In this document: one piece after another, positions 47,854 to 57,124 of the stretch
Numbering within the stretch: position 1 is the stretch's first letter
Layout: each line of letters begins with the position of its first letter
Assembly (NCBI RefSeq): GCF_002218195.1
Contig: NZ_CP022336.1
Coordinates: 3,033,001 to 3,097,000 of the forward strand
Length of the DNA: 64,000 nucleotides
Source of the DNA: Sphingorhabdus sp. SMR4y
GTDB taxonomy: Bacteria; Pseudomonadota; Alphaproteobacteria; Sphingomonadales; Sphingomonadaceae
Direction: 5' to 3'
Translations under genes and position numbers: made by a program
Notes under the pieces: model-generated
Database searches by the model: none
Seen by the model: only the letters and a program-made list of their open reading frames with translations
Told to the model about the DNA's origin: nothing

Positions 47854-48297
47854 ACATCATGCCTGACCCGAACTTCGGAAGGCGGGACCATTTACAGGGC
47901 GGGCCTATACCCAGCGGAGTCACTGGAAACAAGGCGCAAAATCGCTATCCACCCAATAATCCGCTTATTGTAAAATTTTGCGCCAAAATTTGATTGGGCT
48001 TTATATATTTTTGCGTGATTGAATAAGGGGAATGCTGCTGCAATTGCGACGCAAAATGCGCTTTTCTTTCGGGATATCGTAAGAAAGCTGTCGGCATGAG
48101 TTCCAATTCGGGACATTAACCCTGAACGGGTACGATCTGTTAACCTATTTTTGCGTTTCGCACTCGAAAACAGCGTTAAAGCAATTGTTATTTACCAATT
48201 CTTCTGTCTTTCTTGCGCATGTCGAGGCCGCGATCAGTGGTGCTGCCTTCGAGAGGCAGGCTGATTGATGCGGTCCACAGCGGAAGAGAGATAGATT
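47854..48297. other. Long intergenic region with inverted repeats
   Basis: AT-rich and without a gene. It contains AAATTTTG-CGC-CAAAATTT (47973-47991), a perfect 8-bp dyad, and a short CTGCCT/AGGCAG hairpin near 48244-48260 in the probable leader of the Ser-rich gene. Confidence 0.5.
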
Positions 48298-49266
48298 ATG
48301 TCGGTACGTATGGCTTTGGCAAAATTATGCGCCTGCACTTGCGGGGGGGCACTCATTGGTGGTGGCGCAGTGCATGTTTCAGAGGCGCCAGCGGCCCCTT
48401 ACGTCAAAAAGATGTCGAAAAAGAAACCGGTCCGGGCTCGGACGATCAGGAAGGGTGAGCCTGCCCGCAAGATCAAACGGACAAGACGCACGGTGACCAA
48501 GACCACGACGTCCTGTCAGCCATCGGTTGTCACGATCGCCCAGACGCCGGCACCACAGCCGATTCCTCTGCCTCCCTATATTCCGCCGGCTCCGCCTGTC
48601 AGCAGCAGCGGCGGTTCAATCCCGGTCGTGATCGGCGGCAGCGGCGGCGTTGGCGGCGGCGGATTTTTCGGAGGTTTCTTCGGTGGTGGCAGCACCGGTG
48701 GCGGAACAGTGGTGATTTCCTCGACCAGCAGCGGTGGTTCGACCAGCACATCGACAGGTGGTGTAACAAGCACCGGCGGTTCAACCAGTACATCGACGGG
48801 CGGCAGCTCTTCTTCGTCCAGTTCTTCCTCCTCCTCCAGCTCGTCCAGCAGCTCTTCGAGCAGCTCATCCGGTTCGAGTGGCGGAAAACCCGGCAAGCCG
48901 GGGCATGGTTCCAGCGGAGGCTCGGGCTCCTCAGGTTCTTCGGGCTCCTCAGGTTCTTCGGGCTCTTCGGGCTCTTCCTCGTCCAGCAGTTCGTCCTCGT
49001 CCAGTTCGAGCGGCAGCTCCACCAGCAGTTCGTCTGGTGCAACCGGCGGATCTTCCAGCTTCGGCGGGACGTCGAGCGGCTCTTCGAGCAGCTCTTCCAG
49101 CTCCAGTTCGTCGAGCAGCAGTTCCAGTTCGTCTTCGGGCGGCAGCACCGGTGGATCGACCGGTGGCACGGATGTTCCGGCACCGCCCGTTGTGTTGCTT
49201 TTTGGTGCCGCTGCAGCGGCCCTGTTTGCCCGCCGTCGCAAAGCGAAAAAGGCAGTTGTTGCCTGA
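48298..49266 (+). CDS. Ser/Gly-rich surface protein with PEP-CTERM-like tail
   Basis: 322 residues. The N-terminus ('MALAKLCACTCGGALIGGGA') may be a signal or anchor segment, followed by a basic region, a Pro-rich linker and about 170 residues dominated by Ser and Gly. The C-terminus has 'VPAPPVVLLFGAAAAALFAR' then RRK: a short VPxPP motif, a hydrophobic helix and an Arg cluster, the plan of PEP-CTERM exosortase substrates. The Ser tracts are probable glycosylation sites. An intrinsic terminator follows. Confidence 0.7.
   Translation: MSVRMALAKLCACTCGGALIGGGAVHVSEAPAAPYVKKMSKKKPVRARTIRKGEPARKIKRTRRTVTKTTTSCQPSVVTIAQTPAPQPIPLPPYIPPAPPVSSSGGSIPVVIGGSGGVGGGGFFGGFFGGGSTGGGTVVISSTSSGGSTSTSTGGVTSTGGSTSTSTGGSSSSSSSSSSSSSSSSSSSSSSGSSGGKPGKPGHGSSGGSGSSGSSGSSGSSGSSGSSSSSSSSSSSSSGSSTSSSSGATGGSSSFGGTSSGSSSSSSSSSSSSSSSSSSSGGSTGGSTGGTDVPAPPVVLLFGAAAAALFARRRKAKKAVVA
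48918..48974. repeat. In-frame coding microrepeats in the Ser-rich gene
   Basis: Units of 9-18 bases of type GGCTCCTCAGGTTCTTC repeat in tandem and encode Gly-Ser-Ser. Such tracts can change length by slippage without shifting the frame. Confidence 0.6.
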
Positions 49267-49288
49267 GCAGTCTGAGCCAGAGAAAACA

Positions 49289-49323
49289 GAAAAAGCGGCT
49301 GGAGCGATCCGGCCGCTTTTTTC
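49289..49323 (+). terminator. Rho-independent terminator
   Basis: AAAAGCGGC, loop, GCCGCTTTTTTC. The stem lies 23 bp after the Ser-rich gene stop and ahead of serS. Confidence 0.8.
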
Positions 49324-49369
49324 TTTGCAGTCTTGCAAGTGAAACAGACGCTCGGCATAGGCATTGGCC

Positions 49370-50650
49370 ATGCATGATATAAAATATATTCGCGAAAATC
49401 CCGACGAATTCGATGCTGCGCTGGCGAAGCGTGGAGTGGAAGCCGTAGCGCAAGACATTCTGGCGCTGGACGAACAGAGTCGCGGCCTGAAAACCGAGAT
49501 GCAAGACGGGCAGGCGCGTCGCAACGAGGCCTCCCGGGCGATTGGCAAGGCAAAGAGTCAGGGCGACGAGGAGACAGCGCAGGCGCTTATGGCAGAAGTT
49601 GCCGAGCTGAAAAGCAAATTGCCGGCAATTGAAGAAAAGGAGAGGGATGTCTCCGCCCGGCTACAGGACATGCTGGCGGCGCTGCCAAACCTGCCGGCCG
49701 AGGGCGTCCCGCCCGGTGAAGACGAAGACAGCAATGTCGAGGTCGAGCGCTGGGGCGAACCGCGCAAATTTGATTTCGACCCGAAGGAGCACAGCGATAT
49801 TGGTCCGGCTCTCGGTCTTGATTTCGAAACGGCTGCAGCAATGTCCGGTTCGCGCTTTGCTTTTCTGCGCGGGCAGATCGCGCGTCTGCAACGGGCAATC
49901 GGGCAGTTCATGCTCGACCAGCAGACCGTCGAAAACGGTTTCGAGGAATGCGCACCGCCGGTGCTGGTTCGCGATCAGGCGATGTTCGGAACAGGGCAGC
50001 TGCCCAAATTCTCAGAAGATTCCTTCCAGACCACAAATGGTCACTGGCTGATCCCGACCGCGGAGGTCAGCCTGACCAACAGTGTAAGTGGCGAAATATT
50101 GGATGAGACCCGGCTGCCGATCCGGCTGACTGCGCTTACTCTCTGTTTTCGCAGCGAAGCCGGGTCTGCCGGCAAGGATACCAAGGGGCTGATTCGCCAG
50201 CATCAGTTCGAAAAGGTGGAAATGGTGGCCATTTCCCATCCTGACAACAGCGACGCCGAGCATGAACGGATGACCGAAGCCGCGGAATCGATTTTGAAAG
50301 CACTCGAACTGCCCTACCGCAAGATGTTGCTCTGCGCCGGCGATATGGGCGCAACAGCTCGCAAAACCTACGATCTGGAAGTCTGGTTGCCCGGACAGGA
50401 CACGTATCGCGAAATTTCGAGTATATCGACTTGTGGCGAATATCAGGCGCGGCGCATGAATGCCCGTTTCCGGCCGGAGGGAGAAGAAAAGGGTACGCGA
50501 TTTGTCCATACTCTCAACGGTTCGGGCCTTGCTGTCGGCAGGACCCTGGTCGCTATTCTCGAAAATTATCAGCAGGCGGACGGTTCTGTGACGATTCCAT
50601 CGGCCTTGCTCCCCTATATGGGCGGGATCGACAAGCTGGAGCCAGTGTAA
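49370..50650 (+). CDS. serS: Seryl-tRNA synthetase
   Basis: 426 residues, class II synthetase. The N-terminal tRNA-binding coiled coil spans about residues 1-110. Motif 2 is '[20 protein letters not shown]' and motif 3 is '[20 protein letters not shown]' with ATP-binding Arg. It charges tRNA-Ser (and tRNA-Sec). ATG at 49370 is taken; a TTG two codons earlier is in frame. Its TAA shares a base with the surE start. Confidence 0.97.
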   Translation: MHDIKYIRENPDEFDAALAKRGVEAVAQDILALDEQSRGLKTEMQDGQARRNEASRAIGKAKSQGDEETAQALMAEVAELKSKLPAIEEKERDVSARLQDMLAALPNLPAEGVPPGEDEDSNVEVERWGEPRKFDFDPKEHSDIGPALGLDFETAAAMSGSRFAFLRGQIARLQRAIGQFMLDQQTVENGFEECAPPVLVRDQAMFGTGQLPKFSEDSFQTTNGHWLIPTAEVSLTNSVSGEILDETRLPIRLTALTLCFRSEAGSAGKDTKGLIRQHQFEKVEMVAISHPDNSDAEHERMTEAAESILKALELPYRKMLLCAGDMGATARKTYDLEVWLPGQDTYREISSISTCGEYQARRMNARFRPEGEEKGTRFVHTLNGSGLAVGRTLVAILENYQQADGSVTIPSALLPYMGGIDKLEPV

Positions 50651-51414
50651 TGCGTATATTGCTGACAAATGATGATGGTTTCGATGCGCCCGGGATGAAA
50701 ATCCTGTTTGATATCGCTTCGCATTTTTCCAACGATATCTGGATTGTCGCGCCGTCTGACGAGAATTCCGGTGCCGGTCATTCGCTGACCATCACCCGGC
50801 CACTGCGTATTCGCAAACGCGGTGACCAGCAATATTCCGTTGATGGAACACCAACCGACAGCGTGATGATGGCGGTTGCCAAAATCATGAAGGACGGGCC
50901 ACCCGACCTGATTCTGTCCGGGGTCAATCGGGGCGCCAATCTCGGTGAGGATGTTACCTATTCGGGGACGGTGTCGGCTGCCATGGAAGGTGCGCTGGCC
51001 GGCATCCCGTCAATCGCCCTTAGCCAGGATTATGCCCGCGGAGATATGGGCGCTGACGTGCCGTTTGATGCCGCCGTGCATTGGGGCGAACGCGTGCTGC
51101 GGCCCCTGATCAAGCAACGCATGGACCACCGGACACTGGTCAATATCAATTTTCCGGCGCTCCCGGCGAGCGATGTCAAGGGCGTACAGGTCGTGTCGCA
51201 GGGCATTCGAGACTATGGACGGTTGCAGATCGTCAGCAACCGGGACCCGCGCGGGTTCGAATATCACTGGTTCGGTCTCGGGCCGATGGTGGAGACGCCG
51301 GCCCATAGTACCGATCTGGAAGCCATTGCCGATGGCTATGTCTCGGTTACGCCGCTGCATCTGGATCTTACGCATTATCAGTCCATGGATGGTTTGAAAA
51401 AACTTTACCCCTGA
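50650..51414 (+). CDS. surE: 5'/3'-nucleotidase SurE
   Basis: 254 residues. The metal-binding Asp8-Asp9 lie in '[15 protein letters not shown]', and 'SDENSGAGHSLT' and 'LSGVNRGANLGEDVTYSGTV' complete the site. It dephosphorylates nucleotides and short polyphosphate. It is translationally coupled to serS (TAATG). Confidence 0.95.
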   Translation: MRILLTNDDGFDAPGMKILFDIASHFSNDIWIVAPSDENSGAGHSLTITRPLRIRKRGDQQYSVDGTPTDSVMMAVAKIMKDGPPDLILSGVNRGANLGEDVTYSGTVSAAMEGALAGIPSIALSQDYARGDMGADVPFDAAVHWGERVLRPLIKQRMDHRTLVNINFPALPASDVKGVQVVSQGIRDYGRLQIVSNRDPRGFEYHWFGLGPMVETPAHSTDLEAIADGYVSVTPLHLDLTHYQSMDGLKKLYP

Positions 51415-51514
51415 TCGCGATCCACCCGCCCGAGATTTTACTAGGCTTTGGCCTGCGGGGCTGGCAAGCTGCGCTTTTGTTGCTAATAGCGTTTCCGTAG
51501 GGAGGGGCTGGCGA

Positions 51515-52579
51515 ATGGGAGCCTATATGCGTGATATTGCGATCCTGACACTGCTTGTCGCAGTAACGGCCTGCATTCCGCCGGGGCGTACCGACTATAC
51601 CTCGCCTCCGCCTCCTCCTCCTCAATTGCCTGTGGAATCTGTTGATTTCGGTACCGCGCCTGAACAAGCACCGCTATCCACCTGGCAGGCGAGTCCCGTA
51701 ACGGCGAATGCGCAACGGGTGGAAACGGGAACATATATCGTTCAGCCCGGCGATACGCTGCGCGGGATAGCCAACAAGACGGGGGCAGGTTCGCAGATCA
51801 TTGCCGCGGCCAATGGCCTGGTTGAGCCCTATGTCATTCATCCCGGTCAGCAATTGAAAATCACGGGCGGCCGCTATCATGCGGTCAAATCCGGTGAGAC
51901 CGGTATTGCCATTGCCCGGGCCTATGGCGCGCCATGGCGCGATGTTGTGGCGCTGAACCAATTGGAAGAGCCCTATATTTTGCGCGTCGGACAGAAGCTG
52001 CTGCTGCCCGCCAGTGCCCCGAGTGACCCGGCCAGTCTGAGCATCGAGCAGCGCGCGGCGGCCTTTGATCTGGACATTGACGATATTGTCACCGGCAGCC
52101 AGCCGGCGCTCGCCGATGGTGCCGTTGCGGGAGAGGAATCCGAGTGGCGAAAAGCCGTCACGCCCAATGTCACGATCGCTACGCCGACGAATTTTGCCGG
52201 TCGATTTCGCTGGCCGGTCGATGGTCGCATCCTTTCCGGCTTCGGAAGCAAGGGCGGTGGCAAGGTGAATGACGGTCTGAATATCGCTGTTCCCAAGGGA
52301 ACGCCCATCCGGGCGGCGGCAGACGGCGTGATTGCCTATAGCGGTGACGAGATTGGCGTATTTGGCGGGCTGATTCTGATCAACCATGGCGCCGGCTGGG
52401 TGACCGCTTACGGTCATGCCGACAAGCTTGATGTCACGCGCGGCCAGACTGTCAAGGCCGGCGAAATCATCGGTCTGGCCGGTGAAAGCGGCTATGTTCA
52501 GGAACCCCAGCTGCATTTCGAGATTCGCAAGGATCGCAAGCCGGTCGATCCGAACATGCATCTTCCGAAACGCGGCTGA
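51515..52579 (+). CDS. NlpD-like LysM/LytM lipoprotein
   Basis: About 350-354 residues. The lipobox ends 'VAVTAC'. Two LysM modules are visible ('YIVQPGDTLRGIANKTGAGS' and 'YHAVKSGETGIAIARAYGAP'), then a C-terminal M23/LytM domain. In the domain the zinc motif HxxxD is replaced by Asn residues ('VNDGLNIAVPKGTP'), although 'YGH' and 'LHFEIR' remain. That is the NlpD/EnvC state: no peptidase activity, activation of septal amidases. The position after surE resembles surE-pcm-nlpD, without pcm. Confidence 0.85.
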   Translation: MGAYMRDIAILTLLVAVTACIPPGRTDYTSPPPPPPQLPVESVDFGTAPEQAPLSTWQASPVTANAQRVETGTYIVQPGDTLRGIANKTGAGSQIIAAANGLVEPYVIHPGQQLKITGGRYHAVKSGETGIAIARAYGAPWRDVVALNQLEEPYILRVGQKLLLPASAPSDPASLSIEQRAAAFDLDIDDIVTGSQPALADGAVAGEESEWRKAVTPNVTIATPTNFAGRFRWPVDGRILSGFGSKGGGKVNDGLNIAVPKGTPIRAAADGVIAYSGDEIGVFGGLILINHGAGWVTAYGHADKLDVTRGQTVKAGEIIGLAGESGYVQEPQLHFEIRKDRKPVDPNMHLPKRG

Positions 52580-52586
52580 ACCGGTC

Positions 52587-53645
52587 ATGGCAGACAGCAA
52601 TCGCAAGATTTCCGATTATTTTACCCTCCGGCGGCGACCCAGCTTGCCGGTCTGGGCCGATATTGCGTGGCGTGTAACCTTTGTTCTCGCCCTGATCGGC
52701 ATGGCTGTGGCGGTACATTATTTCGACCGAAATGGTCTGCAGGACAGCTATGACGGGGATGTCAGCTTTCTCGATGTCGTCTATTTCACGATGATCTCGA
52801 TCACCACCACCGGCTATGGCGACATCGCTCCGGTGACGGAAAGGGCGCGCATGTTCGATGCGCTCGTTGTGACTCCTATCCGTATCTTCGTCGTGCTAAT
52901 CTTTGTCGGTACGGCCTATAATTTTGTTTTCAAACGAACCTGGGACAATTGGCGCATGAAACTGATTCAAAGCAATTTGCACGACCATATCGTGATCGCC
53001 GGCTTTGGTACGAGTGGCAGCGAAGCTGTGCACGAACTGCTCGCGCGCGGGACCGATCCGGAGGAAATTGTCGTTATCGACTCTTCCGACGAAGCCTTGT
53101 CGCAAGCTGAAAAACTGGGCTGTGCGGTGATCAACGGCGATGCCACGCGCGACAATGCCCTGATGAACGTGAAAATTTCGCGCGCACGGTCGCTGATCGT
53201 ATCGGCCGGACGGGACGATACCAGCATCCTGATCGTGCTGACAGCGCGCCATCTGGCCTATCATTTGCCGATCAGCGTATCGATCAAGGCAGCGGACAAT
53301 GAGCTGTTGGCGCGGCAGGCGGGCGCGACTACGGTCATCAACCCGGTCAGCTTTGCCGGCCTGCTGCTCGCCGGCAGTTGCGAAGGAGCCAAGATTTCCG
53401 ACTATCTCAGCGATCTTGCTTCTGCCACTGGCCGGGTCAAACTGGTCCAGCGGTCCGTGTCCGAGGATGAAGTCGGCATGGCGATGAGCGAAGTCGTCGG
53501 CAATGGTCTGGGCGTGCGCATCTATCGCGGGGACGCGGTAATCGGGTTCTGGGAGCCGGAAGCAAAGCAGTTGGAAGCCGGTGATGTCATCGTCGAGATC
53601 ATTCCCGGCAACGGTGCCGAGACGCCGGAGAAGGAAGAAGCCTGA
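52587..53645 (+). CDS. Two-TM potassium channel with TrkA-N domain
   Basis: 352 residues. TM1 is near residues 25-45, the pore helix and selectivity filter 'TTTGYGD' are at 73-79, and TM2 at about 95-115. A cytoplasmic RCK/TrkA-N domain starts 'HIVIAGFGTSGSEAVHELLA' and a TrkA-C-like end follows. It resembles Kch/MthK-type channels gated by nucleotides or ions. It starts 7 bp after the nlpD-like gene and may be cotranscribed. Confidence 0.92.
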   Translation: MADSNRKISDYFTLRRRPSLPVWADIAWRVTFVLALIGMAVAVHYFDRNGLQDSYDGDVSFLDVVYFTMISITTTGYGDIAPVTERARMFDALVVTPIRIFVVLIFVGTAYNFVFKRTWDNWRMKLIQSNLHDHIVIAGFGTSGSEAVHELLARGTDPEEIVVIDSSDEALSQAEKLGCAVINGDATRDNALMNVKISRARSLIVSAGRDDTSILIVLTARHLAYHLPISVSIKAADNELLARQAGATTVINPVSFAGLLLAGSCEGAKISDYLSDLASATGRVKLVQRSVSEDEVGMAMSEVVGNGLGVRIYRGDAVIGFWEPEAKQLEAGDVIVEIIPGNGAETPEKEEA

Positions 53646-53721
53646 ACCGGTGTGTACCTTGGTTCATGTTGCACCTGCGAAATAAGCCACTATCTAGGCA
53701 GCTCACTGACGGAGCTTGCTG

Positions 53722-54441
53722 ATGGCCGACACGATAGACATGCCCACCGGACTCCGTCCGCCGCACAGGCTGGCGCAACTGGGGGAGCTGACCCTGCCGC
53801 TTGATCTCATGCGCTTTGGCTTGCAGTGGCCGCGGCTGGTAACGGCACCGCGTGGCGACGGCCGGCCGGTCTATCTGATCCCCGGCTATGGCGGCAGCGA
53901 ATTGTCGATGCGCCCGCTGGAGGGCTTTCTCAGGCGGATCAACTATGATGTTGTCGACTGGTCGCTGGGCCGCAACAAGGGGGCGGTGGACCGCGATGTG
54001 GCACGCTTTACAGCGGTCGCGGAAGAGCGGTTTGCCGCCAATGGCGAGCAGGCCTTCACCCTGATCGGCTGGTCGCTGGGCGGGATCATCGCCCGGGAGA
54101 CTGCGCGCCTGTCCCCCCATCTGGTGCGCGAGGTGATTACCATGGGCACACCAGTCATCGGCGGTCCCAAATATACTACGCCCGGCCAGCGCTTTGCCAA
54201 AGCCAATGATCTGCGCCTCGACCAGTTTGAGCGCGAAGTGCATCAGCGCAACAGTATCGGCATCGACCAGCCGCTGACCGTGCTCTATTCCAATCGCGAC
54301 GGCATTGTCGGGCCGGATATCGCAAGGGATATCTACAATCCGCAGGCCCGCAATATCCGCGTCGATGGCGGGCATATGGGGCTGGGCTTCAACCCCAGGG
54401 TCTGGCGGATCATCGCCGACACGCTCGCCGGGCGGGGCTGA
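53722..54441 (+). CDS. Alpha/beta hydrolase
   Basis: 239 residues. Oxyanion strand 'PVYLIPGYGGSELSMRPLEG', nucleophile elbow 'IGWSLGGIIARE', acid near 'LYSNRDGIVG', and His in 'DGGHMGLGFNP'. It is lipase- or esterase-like, cytoplasmic, with no signal peptide. Substrate unknown. ATG at 53722 follows GGAG. Confidence 0.82.
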   Translation: MADTIDMPTGLRPPHRLAQLGELTLPLDLMRFGLQWPRLVTAPRGDGRPVYLIPGYGGSELSMRPLEGFLRRINYDVVDWSLGRNKGAVDRDVARFTAVAEERFAANGEQAFTLIGWSLGGIIARETARLSPHLVREVITMGTPVIGGPKYTTPGQRFAKANDLRLDQFEREVHQRNSIGIDQPLTVLYSNRDGIVGPDIARDIYNPQARNIRVDGGHMGLGFNPRVWRIIADTLAGRG

Positions 54442-54454
54442 GCGGTGCGCCGGT

Positions 54455-54715
54455 TCAGTCCGCCGCCGTCTCCTTCGGCTTGCGCCACAGATAGCGGTAG
54501 ACGCCAAACAGGTTTATCCCGAGCAACACGACATTCTGGATCGCCAGCGGGTTGTTGCCGTCGAGCAGCGAGGCGGCGATCCAGACGACCGACGAGCCGC
54601 AGAACAGGACGAATCCATAGCCGCTGACCTTGGCGCCCGCGTTGAGCGAGACCATCGCGGCGGCGATCATGCCGCTGATACTCGCGGACCACCGCAATAT
54701 GTCGACCAGTTCCAT
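54455..54715 (-). CDS. Small three-TM membrane protein
   Basis: 86 residues with hydrophobic runs 'SISGMIAAAMVSL', 'GFVLFCGSSVVWIAASLL' and 'AIQNVVLLGINLFGVYRYLW', then a basic tail. The pattern recalls small PnuC/SemiSWEET-like half-transporters, but I cannot assign a family. Confidence 0.6.
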   Translation of the reverse strand: MELVDILRWSASISGMIAAAMVSLNAGAKVSGYGFVLFCGSSVVWIAASLLDGNNPLAIQNVVLLGINLFGVYRYLWRKPKETAAD

Positions 54716-54935
54716 TCTGTTGCTCCCGCTGTTGCATCGGATGTTGATGCAGGGGCTACGCATGGAGAAGGGTGCTGGTTCAATTGACGGGCATTTTTTT
54801 GACCGGGGCGGGAACTTTTCTGCCGGCCAGCCATTGGTGTAGCAAGCCGGGCGTTGCCTCTCCCTCCCACTTGTTGGCGACCCCGGCGTCTTCATGCCCG
54901 TTCGATATCCGGAGCCCTGTGCCAACGCTCTCTAT

Positions 54936-55349
54936 TCATTGCCCAAACCAGGCGTGGACAACGCCCATGGCGGTGTAGAAGAGCAGCCAGTAGCCGGCAT
55001 CGATGAAGAACAATGTCTTGCTCTTCTGCGAGAAGAGATAGTTGGTGCCGATCGCCGGTACGATGAAGCCCAGCGCGACGCCAAAGGCGGTCAGAACCTT
55101 CACCCCGAAATCCAGATCCGCGGCATAGGTCGCGAATGTATGGGCGAGGGTCCACGAGGCGACCAGGCTGAAGGCAAAGGCGCCGCCATAGATCATGCCC
55201 ATATTGCCGTCCTTGATCTGCTCTTCGGTCAGCCCGACAGCGCCCATCCACTTCCTGCCCATCACCGGCCCGTACCAGATGCCGCCGACCAGAAAACCGG
55301 CCAGCGCGGCGACAATGACCGCAATCCAGTTCACATCGAAAATGTTCAT
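54936..55349 (-). CDS. DUF1761 membrane protein
   Basis: 137 residues with four hydrophobic segments. 'GFLVGGIWYGPVMGRKWMGA' (the WYGP...W feature) fits DUF1761, a membrane family of unknown function. Monocistronic and divergent from rimO. Confidence 0.8.
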   Translation of the reverse strand: MNIFDVNWIAVIVAALAGFLVGGIWYGPVMGRKWMGAVGLTEEQIKDGNMGMIYGGAFAFSLVASWTLAHTFATYAADLDFGVKVLTAFGVALGFIVPAIGTNYLFSQKSKTLFFIDAGYWLLFYTAMGVVHAWFGQ

Positions 55350-55524
55350 ATCATCCTCCCTGTCATGCCCGCGAAGTCCAGGTTTTCCCGACCATGCCGC
55401 GCGGATCGGGGCCGTTTATACGCCGCCAGCGGCTTTTCGACAAGTTCGCGGGAAGTGGTGACGGCAGCGGCGATTGCATATCTGGCGTGACTCGCGGGGC
55501 AATTGCGCCTAAAGGCCGCGCCCT

Positions 55525-56907
55525 ATGGCTACCCAAATCCCTTCTCCGCCCAAAGTGGGCATGGTTTCGCTCGGCTGCCCCAAGGCGCTGGTCGACAGCG
55601 AACGCATCCTGACGCAGCTCAGAAGCGACGGCTATGACATGTCGGCCGACTATGCCGGCGCCGATGTCGTGCTGGTCAACACCTGCGGCTTTCTCGACAG
55701 CGCCAAGGAAGAGAGCCTCGAGGCGATCGGCGAGGCGATGGCCGAGAACGGCCGGGTGATCGTCACCGGCTGCATGGGCAATGAGGCCGACCTGATCATG
55801 GAACGCTTCCCCGATGTGCTCGCCGTCACCGGCGCGCATCAGTACGAGGACGTTGTCACCGCGGTCCACGCTGCGGCCCCGGCAGCCCGCGGCGCGTTCG
55901 TCGATCTCGTCCCCGACGCCGGTCTCAAGCTGACGCCCCGCCATTACAGCTATCTCAAGATTTCCGAAGGCTGCAACCACCGCTGTTCCTTCTGCATCAT
56001 CCCCAGCCTGCGCGGCGATCTGGTCAGCCGCCGCCCGGACGCGATCCTGCGCGAGGCGGAGAAGCTGGTCGCGGCCGGCACGAAAGAGCTGCTCGTCATC
56101 AGCCAGGACACTTCTGCCTACGGCGTCGATATCCGCCATGAACCGCGCGTCTGGAACGGCCCGACCGGACAGGGCCGCGAAGTCCGCGCCCATATGACCG
56201 ATCTCGCTGCTGCTCTTGGCGAACTGCGGACACCGGAAGGGCAGGGCGTGTGGACCCGGCTCCACTATGTCTATCCCTATCCGCATGTCGACAAGGTCAT
56301 CCCGCTGATGGCCGAGCGCAAGATCACGCCCTATCTCGACATCCCGTTCCAGCACGCCGCGCCCAATGTTCTCAAACGCATGAAGCGCCCGGCCAACGAG
56401 GCCAAGGTGCTGCAGCGGGTCAAGAGCTGGCGCGACATCTGCCCCGATCTCACGATCCGCTCGACCTTCGTCGTCGGCTTCCCCGGCGAGACGGAAGAGG
56501 ACTTCCAATATCTGCTCGACTGGCTCGAGGAAGCGCAGCTCGACCGGGTCGGCGCTTTCCGTTTTGAGCCTGTAGAGGGCGCGGCGGCCAATCTGCTCGA
56601 CGGCGCCGTGCCCGAAGAGGTCAAGGAAGAGCGATACCAGCGGATCATGGACGTCACCGCCCGGATCAGCGCCGCCAAGCTGCAGGCCAAGGTCGGCCGT
56701 ACGCTCCCCGTGATCATCGACGAGATCGGCGAAGCCGACGAGGATGGCGACATCGGTGCCACCGCGCGGAGTGAGGCCGATGCGCCGGAGATCGATGGCA
56801 ATGTGTTCCTGCGCAATGTGAGCGCGGGCCTTGCGGTCGGCGATATCATCGACGCGGTGATCGAAGATGCCGACGAGCATGACCTGTTCGGGGTTGCTGC
56901 GGGTTAG
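55525..56907 (+). CDS. rimO: Ribosomal protein S12 methylthiotransferase RimO
   Basis: 460 residues. The UPF0004 domain has three Cys for an auxiliary 4Fe-4S cluster ('[12 protein letters not shown]', '[14 protein letters not shown]', '[10 protein letters not shown]'). The radical SAM motif CxxxCxxC is at Cys150, 154 and 157. A C-terminal TRAM domain follows ('[13 protein letters not shown]...'). It methylthiolates an Asp of ribosomal protein S12. [12 protein letters not shown] distinguishes it from MiaB. Confidence 0.96.
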   Translation: MATQIPSPPKVGMVSLGCPKALVDSERILTQLRSDGYDMSADYAGADVVLVNTCGFLDSAKEESLEAIGEAMAENGRVIVTGCMGNEADLIMERFPDVLAVTGAHQYEDVVTAVHAAAPAARGAFVDLVPDAGLKLTPRHYSYLKISEGCNHRCSFCIIPSLRGDLVSRRPDAILREAEKLVAAGTKELLVISQDTSAYGVDIRHEPRVWNGPTGQGREVRAHMTDLAAALGELRTPEGQGVWTRLHYVYPYPHVDKVIPLMAERKITPYLDIPFQHAAPNVLKRMKRPANEAKVLQRVKSWRDICPDLTIRSTFVVGFPGETEEDFQYLLDWLEEAQLDRVGAFRFEPVEGAAANLLDGAVPEEVKEERYQRIMDVTARISAAKLQAKVGRTLPVIIDEIGEADEDGDIGATARSEADAPEIDGNVFLRNVSAGLAVGDIIDAVIEDADEHDLFGVAAG

Positions 56908-56922
56908 GGGCATGCTGTCCCG

Positions 56923-56994
56923 CCGTTCGTCCTGAGCCTGTCGAAGGACAGTGTTCAGACGAGAGGCGTCCTTCGACAAGCTCAGGACAAACGG
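56923..56994. repeat. Sphingomonad palindromic repeat, copy A
   Basis: Inverted arms 56923-56949 and 56968-56994 contain CCTGAGCCTGTCGAAGGAC and its near complement. The element lies in the gap after rimO; the rest of the gap (56995-57124) holds nothing recognised. Confidence 0.75.
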
Positions 56995-57124
56995 GTATAT
57001 CTTCACCGTCATTCCGAACGGATGTGCTTTCGATCAGGAAGCAGCGGTTCAGGATGATGAGGGTGCTGTTGCGGATGCCGAGTGCGCTGCATCATTCCAC
57101 CCGAACTTTACACACTTTACACGG

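Noticed and set aside
48576-49553. Minus-strand frame rich in Glu, Leu and Pro
   Set aside because: A mirror of the Ser-codon repeats of the surface protein. The tract is low-complexity in every frame, and the sorting-like tail and terminator support the plus strand.
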